A stretch of 64,000 bases of DNA, taken from assembly GCA_030019365.1 (NCBI GenBank), contig JASEFA010000007.1:1-64000 (forward strand). Direction: 5' to 3'. This DNA comes from Bacillota bacterium. Its GTDB lineage: Bacteria > Bacillota > Sulfobacillia > JACIYH01. The translations under genes and the position numbers were made by a program. The notes under the pieces were generated by a model. That model saw only the letters and a program-made list of their open reading frames with translations. It was not told where the DNA came from and searched no databases. Of the stretch, positions 58,984 through 64,000 are shown piece by piece (positions within the stretch are counted from its first letter, which is position 1; each line of letters starts with the position of its first letter).

Positions 58984-59700
58984 TCAGTGCCCGAGAGCCT
59001 GGACTACCCGCACGGTGCCCAGGAGCAGGAGGATTACGCCGGGAGCGAGCCCCAGCAGGAGGCGGTAGGGTAACAGCGTGCGGGTTTCCGTGGGCTCGGC
59101 CGGGCACGCGTCAGCCTGTTGGGTGCGGCCCTGTTCGTGCCAGGCTGTCGGCGAGCAGTGGGCATTCAGGCGGATGGGCGCAAGAGGGATCGCCGCCGGC
59201 CACACCGCCGCGCGCACGGCAATCCTGCGACCCAGCCCATTGCCCAGCCCCACCAGTACCACGTGAGCCATGCCGAACAGGGGGGGAACCAGGGGGGAGC
59301 GGTACCCGGCCATGGCCAGTGCGCAGGCGGTAAGGGAGGCATCGACCGCCACACTGCCGCCTATGAGAATCAGAAGGCTCCATTCCAGGGGACCTTCTTC
59401 GGCGGCGGAGGCACCGGTGCCTCGAGGCGAGGTCGTGGGCCGCCGGTAACGCAGGGCTTCCCGGAAGTGCCAGCAGGCGGCGGCCAGGAAAACCGCGGCC
59501 GCGAGCCAGATGGCGGTATCCCCACCCAGGGACCCGGCCAGGGCTGTTCCGGCCGCCATGGCGAGCGCACTGCCCAGGGCGGATTCCGCTCCCACTGCTG
59601 CTATCTGCCAGGCAGTGATGCGGCGCCTGCGCAGCCCCTGGGCGAGCCCTGCCCACATTCCGTCCAGGCTGACTGCCAATGCCAGGAACACCAGGTCCAC
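58984..59700 (-). CDS. ytaF: MntP/YtaF-like membrane protein
   Basis: 238 residues with about six helices. VFLALAVSLDGMWAGLAQGL at the N terminus and IGGSVAVDASLTACALAMAG in the middle show the paired D-x-x-x motif that defines MntP/YtaF metal exporters. The hydrophilic stretch 175-205 separates the last helices. YtaF relatives are induced during sporulation in Bacillus; Mn efflux is known for MntP. GTG 59700 has GAGGTGAG upstream. It is convergent with the aminotransferase. Confidence 0.85.
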   Translation of the reverse strand: MDLVFLALAVSLDGMWAGLAQGLRRRRITAWQIAAVGAESALGSALAMAAGTALAGSLGGDTAIWLAAAVFLAAACWHFREALRYRRPTTSPRGTGASAAEEGPLEWSLLILIGGSVAVDASLTACALAMAGYRSPLVPPLFGMAHVVLVGLGNGLGRRIAVRAAVWPAAIPLAPIRLNAHCSPTAWHEQGRTQQADACPAEPTETRTLLPYRLLLGLAPGVILLLLGTVRVVQALGH

Positions 59701-60024
59701 GGGGTGCGACTCACCTCGGTGGGGGGTGCGCCTGTCGGGGATGGAGGATGGCCGCTTCCTCCGGGTGCGCTACCCCCCGGAAAGGGCGTCGTACCACTCA
59801 TATGCTCGCGGCGGGTTGGGGGTAACGGCCGCCCCGTTCTGTACAAATGGCAGAAGGAAAAGGGCCCAATGCAGCGAATATACGCGGAGACGAACCCGCG
59901 AAGGGGGGATGTGCAGTCCTTTGCGGGAAGCGAGGCCGCGAAGGGGGGATGTGCGGTCGCTTGCGTGAGGAGTGGGGGTCGGAAAGCGTTAACGCCAATC
60001 GGACACGAAGGGAGAGATGAGAGC
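59701..60024. other. Leader region of the liv operon with direct repeats
   Basis: 324 bases with no gene. From about 59896 to 59966 a sequence beginning CCGCGAAGGGGGGATGTGC is present twice at a 40-base period. It lies about 70 bases upstream of livJ. Confidence 0.55.
59896..59966 (+). repeat. Two imperfect direct repeats, 40-base period
   Basis: ccgcgaaggggggatgtgcagtc at 59896 and ccgcgaaggggggatgtgcggtc at 59936 (one mismatch), each followed by a ttgcg. The pair may be a regulator-binding array or a duplication in the liv leader. Confidence 0.75.
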
Positions 60025-61188
60025 GTGAAGCGCGGAACGGCGGTGGTGTGGGCGTTGCTGCTCGTGGCGTCACTGGTGCTTACCTCCGGGTGTGCCAAGA
60101 AGCCCGCCGAGCAACCCGGTGCGCAACAGCCGCAGGAGAAGATCATCAAGATAGGGATGATTGCCCCGCTGACCGGAGACGTCAAGACATTCGGAGAGTC
60201 CACCAAGAATGGGTTCCTGCTCGCTCTGGAGGAGACGGGGAACCAGGTGGCTGGGTACAAGATCGAGCCGGTGATGGGCGACGATCGGAACGACCCCACG
60301 GAAGCAGTGAACGTGGCCACCAAGCTGTGCACCCAGGACAAGGTGAAGGCCATAGTGGGTTCCGTGGCGTCCAAGTGCTCCATTCCGGTTTCTGAGGTCT
60401 GCGAGGCCAACAAGGTGGTGCAGATCAGCCCCACTTCCACCAACCCGCGGGTGACCGTTGACCTGGGCCGGCGCAAGACATATGTCTTCCGGGCCTGCTT
60501 CATCGACCCGTTCCAGGGCAAGGTGGGCGCCAAGTTCGCGCTGGACACCCTCAAGGCCAAAACTGCCGCCGTACTCTTCGACCAGGGCAACGACTACGTG
60601 ATCGGGCTGGCCAACTTCTTCAAGGACGCTTTCACAGCCGGTGGGGGCAAGATTGTGGCCTGGGAAGCCTACACGAAGGACGACGCGGACTTCTCGGCCG
60701 TCCTCACCAAGATTGCCCAGAAGAAGCCGGACATTCTGTATCTCCCCGACTACTACAACAAGGTCAGCCTGATCGGTAAACAGGCACGCGAGAAGGGTAT
60801 CAAAGCGACTTTCATGGGCGGGGACGGTTGGGACTCGTCGGAGCTGGACTTCGCCACCATGGAGGGCGGTTACTTCACCAACCACTACTCCGCCGAAGAC
60901 CCGCGGCCCGAAGTGAAGGCGTGGGTGGACAAGTACCAGAAGAAGTACGGCTCCACTCCTGACGCCCTGGCCACCCTGGCGTACGACGCTACCAAGCTGC
61001 TCCTGAAGGCGATCGAGAACGCCGGGCCGGATGATTCCACCAAGATCCGGGATGCGATGCAGAAGCTCCAGATGGATACGGTAAGCGGCAAGATCTCCTT
61101 TGACGAGAACGGGGACCCCATCAAACCGGCCGTCATCCTGCAGGTCAGCGGAGGTAAGCAGAAGTACATTGCCACGGTGACGCCGTAA
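60025..61188 (+). CDS. livJ: Branched-chain amino acid ABC transporter substrate-binding lipoprotein
   Basis: 387 residues. Signal peptide WALLLVASLVLTSGC with the lipobox Cys. The mature part reads IKIGMIAPLTGDVKTFGEST and GSVASKCSIPVSEVCEANKV, then RACFIDPFQGKVGAKFALDT, AAVLFDQGNDYVIGLANFFK and GWDSSELDF, all periplasmic-binding type I (Liv/Leu) features. GTG 60025 follows GGGAGAG. It binds leucine, isoleucine, valine or a related amino acid outside the cell. A strong hairpin separates it from livH. Confidence 0.93.
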   Translation: MKRGTAVVWALLLVASLVLTSGCAKKPAEQPGAQQPQEKIIKIGMIAPLTGDVKTFGESTKNGFLLALEETGNQVAGYKIEPVMGDDRNDPTEAVNVATKLCTQDKVKAIVGSVASKCSIPVSEVCEANKVVQISPTSTNPRVTVDLGRRKTYVFRACFIDPFQGKVGAKFALDTLKAKTAAVLFDQGNDYVIGLANFFKDAFTAGGGKIVAWEAYTKDDADFSAVLTKIAQKKPDILYLPDYYNKVSLIGKQAREKGIKATFMGGDGWDSSELDFATMEGGYFTNHYSAEDPRPEVKAWVDKYQKKYGSTPDALATLAYDATKLLLKAIENAGPDDSTKIRDAMQKLQMDTVSGKISFDENGDPIKPAVILQVSGGKQKYIATVTP

Positions 61189-61197
61189 GCATGAGGC

Positions 61198-61231
61198 GCC
61201 GGGGAGGAGTACGGCTGCGCTCCTCCCCGGC
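61198..61231 (+). terminator. 12-bp perfect hairpin between livJ and livH
   Basis: GCCGGGGAGGAG (61198-61209) pairs with CTCCTCCCCGGC (61220-61231) around a 10-base loop. No T-run follows. In ABC operons such hairpins usually lower permease expression relative to the binding protein, or protect the upstream mRNA. Confidence 0.75.
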
Positions 61232-61258
61232 CATCTTCTGGTTGGAGGCTGAAAGCCA

Positions 61259-62143
61259 GTGACTGTTGTTCTCGAGCAGATCTTCAACGGGTTCCAGCTG
61301 GGTTTTGTGTACGCCCTCATCGCCCTCGGATACACCATGGTCTACGGCATCATCAGGCTGATAAACTTCGCCCACGGAGACGTCTTCATGGTGGGGGCGT
61401 TCCTGGGCGTGTTTGGTTACACCAGCTGGAGGCTGCCCTTTCCCCTGGCCATCCTGGTTTCCATGGTGATGTGCGCCGTGCTGGGAGTGACCATCGAGCG
61501 GGCTGCGTACCGGCCCCTGCGTTATGCTCCCCGCATCGCCGCTCTGATCAGCGCCATAGGCGTTTCCCTTTTCCTGGAGTACTTCTGCTCCCTCAAGTTC
61601 GTATTCGGTCCCAACTACCGCGTGGTCGACCGGCCCTTCGCGGTCACCAGTTTCAGGGTGGCGGGTGCCAACGTCTCCAACATACAGGTGATCGTGGCCG
61701 TGGTTGTGGTCGTACTGCTGGCTTTGCTGCAGTACATGCTCTTCCACACCAAGATCGGCAAGGCCATGCGCGCGGTGTCCCAGGATCATGACGCTGCCCG
61801 CCTGATGGGTATCAACGTGGACAACGTGATCTCGGCTACCTTCGCCATCGGGTCGGCACTGGCCGCAGCCGGGGGCGTGCTGTACGCGGTCGCCTACCCG
61901 CAGATATGGCCCTTTCTGGGGATCATGCCGGGCCTCAAGGCGTTCACGGCAGCAGTGCTGGGCGGAATCGGGATAGTACCGGGGGCATTCCTGGGCGCCC
62001 TCATCATGGGACAGGTGGACGTGCTTTCTGCCGCCTTCATATCGTCCCAGTTCCGGGATGCCGTGGGATTCTCCATACTGATCCTGGTGTTGCTGGTGCG
62101 GCCCACGGGACTTTTGGGTTCCCGCCAGCCGGAGAAGGTGTAG
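61259..62143 (+). CDS. livH: Branched-chain amino acid ABC transporter permease LivH
   Basis: 294 residues with about eight helices. IFNGFQLGFVYALIALGYTM and VYGIIRLINFAHGDVFMVGA are the LivH signature. ERAAYRPLRYAPRIAALISA and GKAMRAVSQDHDAARLMGIN are the EAA-like cytoplasmic loops. GTG 61259 has GGAGG upstream. It pairs with LivM. Confidence 0.95.
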   Translation: MTVVLEQIFNGFQLGFVYALIALGYTMVYGIIRLINFAHGDVFMVGAFLGVFGYTSWRLPFPLAILVSMVMCAVLGVTIERAAYRPLRYAPRIAALISAIGVSLFLEYFCSLKFVFGPNYRVVDRPFAVTSFRVAGANVSNIQVIVAVVVVVLLALLQYMLFHTKIGKAMRAVSQDHDAARLMGINVDNVISATFAIGSALAAAGGVLYAVAYPQIWPFLGIMPGLKAFTAAVLGGIGIVPGAFLGALIMGQVDVLSAAFISSQFRDAVGFSILILVLLVRPTGLLGSRQPEKV

Positions 62144-62164
62144 CAGGTGGGAGGGAGAATACGT

Positions 62165-63184
62165 TTGCCGGGGTCAAAGCGGATACTGGAGCATCCCATG
62201 GTTTTCCCTGCCGCCGCCGCTGCGTTCTATGTGGTGGTGCGCGCCCTCACCGGTGCCGGGTTGATCAACGATTACTGGCGGCTCATCCTCGATCAGTCGC
62301 TCATCATCGCCGTTGCGTCTCTCGGCCTGAGCCTCATCTACGGTTTCTGCGGCCAGTTCTCCCTGGGACACGCCGCCTTCTACGGACTGGGTGCTTACAC
62401 GGCCGGGCTCATTGGCAAGCTGTACGGTCACGGTAACCTGGCCTGGTTCGCCGCCTCGCTGGTGGCCGGGGCGCTGGTGGCCGGCTTCGTTGCCCTCCTG
62501 GTCGGGCTTCCCATCCTGCGGCTGAGGTCCGATTACCTGGGCATCGCCACCCTGGGCTTCGGCATCATAGTGAAGGTGCTCATGGACAACTCCAACAAGC
62601 TGATTCCCGCCACGGGCGGGGCCACCGGCATGACCGGCACCCCCCGGGTGGCGGACTTCACGTGGATTTTCATCACGACCGTCCTCGTGATCCTGCTGGT
62701 GCGCAACTTCGTCTATTCCCGCTACGGGAGGGCCTGGGTGGCCATCAGGGAGGACGAGGTGGCGGCAGATGCCATGGGGGCAAACACCACGCTGTACAAG
62801 ACCTTGGCGTTTGTGCTGGGCTGCGGGCTGGCCGGCCTGGCGGGGGGCCTGTACGCTCACCGGTACCCGTTCGTACATCCCTCGAGTTTCGATTTCCTGA
62901 AGTCCATCGACTTCCTCATCGTGGTGGTACTGGGAGGTCTGGGCAGCTTCACGGGAACCGTAGCCACGGCCATCGGCTGGGTGTTCCTGCTGGAGGGACT
63001 GCGGGGGGTCCTGGGCCAGGCCTTCGTGGACTGGCGGGGAGTGGTGTACGCCCTCATCCTGGTGGTCACCATCATCCTGCGGCCCCGCGGGCTGCTCGGT
63101 GGCAGGGAGTGGAGCGCGCTGGTACCGAGGGTCCTGGCAGTGCCGGTGGGGAAGGGGGAGCGGCGTGGCGGAACTGGAAGTTGA
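62165..63184 (+). CDS. livM: Branched-chain amino acid ABC transporter permease LivM
   Basis: About 339 residues. SLGLSLIYGFCGQFSLGHAA and FYGLGAYTAGLIGKLYGHG are the LivM signature, with GRAWVAIREDEVAADAMGAN as the EAA-like loop. TTG 62165 is chosen because GGGAGGGA lies seven bases upstream; GTG 62147 is also in frame. It ends 20 bases inside livG. Confidence 0.94.
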   Translation: MPGSKRILEHPMVFPAAAAAFYVVVRALTGAGLINDYWRLILDQSLIIAVASLGLSLIYGFCGQFSLGHAAFYGLGAYTAGLIGKLYGHGNLAWFAASLVAGALVAGFVALLVGLPILRLRSDYLGIATLGFGIIVKVLMDNSNKLIPATGGATGMTGTPRVADFTWIFITTVLVILLVRNFVYSRYGRAWVAIREDEVAADAMGANTTLYKTLAFVLGCGLAGLAGGLYAHRYPFVHPSSFDFLKSIDFLIVVVLGGLGSFTGTVATAIGWVFLLEGLRGVLGQAFVDWRGVVYALILVVTIILRPRGLLGGREWSALVPRVLAVPVGKGERRGGTGS

Positions 63185-63935
63185 CCGGTTGACCAAGTTC
63201 TTCGGCGGGCTGAGGGCCGTTTCGGAGTTCCATCTTACCCTGCAGGAGGGCGAGCTGGTCGGCCTGATCGGGCCCAACGGGGCCGGCAAGACTACCGTGT
63301 TCAACCTCATCACGGGCATGATCCCTCCCAGCGCGGGAGAGGTCCGGTTCCGCGGGGACAGCATAGTGGGCTTGCCGCCCTATCGCATATTCCAGAAGGG
63401 TATGGCCAGGACGTTCCAGAACATCCGGCTCTTCAAGGAGGCCACCGTGCTCGACAACGTGCTGGTGGGGCTGGACTCCAGGCCGAAGTACGGGTCTTTC
63501 CATGCCGCCTTCCGCACCGGGCACCTGAGTGGCGCGGAAGTGAAGTTGAAATCGGAGGCCCTCGACATCCTGGAGACGGTGGGATTGCGGGAACGGGAGG
63601 GGGAGCTGGCCAGAAACCTCCCCTATGGTGCCCAGAGGCGGCTGGAGCTGGCGCGGGCACTGGCGGGACGCCCCCGGTTGCTCCTGCTGGACGAACCGGC
63701 TGCGGGCATGAACCCGGCCGAGGTGCAGGAGATGGTGCGGTTGATCCGGGATCTCAAGGAACGGTACGGCCTGACCGTGCTACTCATCGAACACCAGATG
63801 GGCGTGGTCATGAACCTGTGCCCCCGCATCGTGGTAATGGACTTCGGAGAGATCATCGCCGAGGGTAGCCCGGTGGAGATCCAGCGTAACCCGCGGGTGC
63901 TGGAGGCGTACCTGGGGAAGGGGGCCGTGGCCTGA
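63165..63935 (+). CDS. livG: Branched-chain amino acid ABC transporter ATPase LivG
   Basis: 256 residues. GLIGPNGAGKTTVFNLITGM is Walker A, ARTFQNIRLFKEATVLDNVL the Q-loop and LLLLDEPAAGMNPAEVQEMV Walker B. The signature region reads LPYGAQRRLELARALAG in place of LSYGQQR, which is common in LivG. It dimerises with LivF. GTG 63165 follows GGGGGAG and lies inside the livM end. Confidence 0.95.
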   Translation: MAELEVDRLTKFFGGLRAVSEFHLTLQEGELVGLIGPNGAGKTTVFNLITGMIPPSAGEVRFRGDSIVGLPPYRIFQKGMARTFQNIRLFKEATVLDNVLVGLDSRPKYGSFHAAFRTGHLSGAEVKLKSEALDILETVGLREREGELARNLPYGAQRRLELARALAGRPRLLLLDEPAAGMNPAEVQEMVRLIRDLKERYGLTVLLIEHQMGVVMNLCPRIVVMDFGEIIAEGSPVEIQRNPRVLEAYLGKGAVA

Positions 63936-64000
63936 TGTTCCTCGAGGTCAAGGATCTGAATGTGTACTACGGCGCCATCCAGGCCATCCACGGTATCTCG
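63935..64000 (+). CDS. livF: Branched-chain amino acid ABC transporter ATPase LivF, cut by window edge
   Basis: The first 22 codons only: MFLEVKDLNVYYGAIQAIHG then IS. This is the LivF opening before Walker A. The ATG shares one base with the livG stop (TGATG). The rest lies outside the window. Confidence 0.9.
   Translation, partial: MFLEVKDLNVYYGAIQAIHGIS

Noticed and set aside
59119-60024. Long N-terminal extension of LivJ
   Set aside because: The open frame extends upstream through the YtaF gene in antisense, but the signal peptide and ribosome binding site place the start at 60025.
1-64000. CRISPR array
   Set aside because: No series of repeats with unique spacers was seen. The only tandem arrays are the four 15-bp copies at 56261-56320 and short pairs at 14441 and 59896.

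Overview
This 64 kb window is gapless, GC-rich DNA (clearly above 60% G+C by eye) with strong AGGAGG-type ribosome binding sites and many GTG and TTG starts. YtaF-, YuiD- and YtpB-type proteins, a ydaO/yuaA (c-di-AMP) riboswitch, ECF transporters, a glutaconate-type CoA-transferase, DsrMK-like proteins and a UGA-decoded selenoprotein together suggest a high-GC, probably anaerobic and perhaps thermophilic member of the Bacillota. No rRNA or species-level marker is present, so the assignment stays at that level.

Layout. 1-13.8 kb, minus strand: a nucleoside/S-adenosylhomocysteine/methylthioadenosine salvage cluster. In transcription order it holds two regulators, a BMP-type nucleoside-binding lipoprotein, adenine deaminase, a fused EcfA, EcfT, SAH hydrolase, an EcfS, MTA phosphorylase, an MTA/SAH deaminase, a knotted carbamoyltransferase and a carbamate kinase cut by the window edge. 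A consensus sigma-54 promoter precedes the carbamoyltransferase. 14-19 kb: a decayed pcp gene, an aminotransferase, a LOG-like protein, a quinate-dehydrogenase-like protein behind a long palindrome, acylphosphatase, a methyltransferase and an EcfS remnant. 19-24.6 kb: a sigma-54 promoter, then CoA-transferase A/B, a histidine kinase and a sigma-54 response regulator, an AtoSC-like self-contained module. 25-32.7 kb: tRNA-Asn followed by a type I restriction-modification island (hsdM, hsdS, hsdR). 33-37.5 kb: polyprenyl synthase, a YtpB-type terpene synthase and a geranylgeranyl-reductase-like flavoprotein, then a selenoprotein gene with its own promoter and bSECIS, and a DUF302 gene. 37.5-41.5 kb: tRNA-Met, tRNA-Glu and tRNA-Val, a phosphoesterase, an IS110-family element, a terC scrap and hisD. 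41.5-45.8 kb: a dsrC-dsrM-dsrK-like redox cluster, a Cys-rich MerR regulator and YuiD. 45.9-54 kb: a minus-strand peptide-uptake cluster (ddl-like, oppA, B, C, D, F and a PuuD-type hydrolase) whose first gene lies behind a c-di-AMP riboswitch. 54-56.2 kb: a two-gene insertion element. 56.3-64 kb: a zinc alcohol dehydrogenase, an aminotransferase, YtaF and a livJHMGF branched-chain amino acid transporter that runs off the window.

The two strongest unusual observations are (i) oppA (50789-52369), whose order reads as a natural circular permutation of a family-5 solute-binding protein, and (ii) the in-frame UGA selenoprotein at 36757-37038 with a two-tier hairpin directly after the UGA. Other points of interest are the purine/SAH operon with its dedicated ECF transporter, two consensus sigma-54 promoters, the minimal DsrC/M/K set with altered DsrC cysteine spacing, and several gene remnants.
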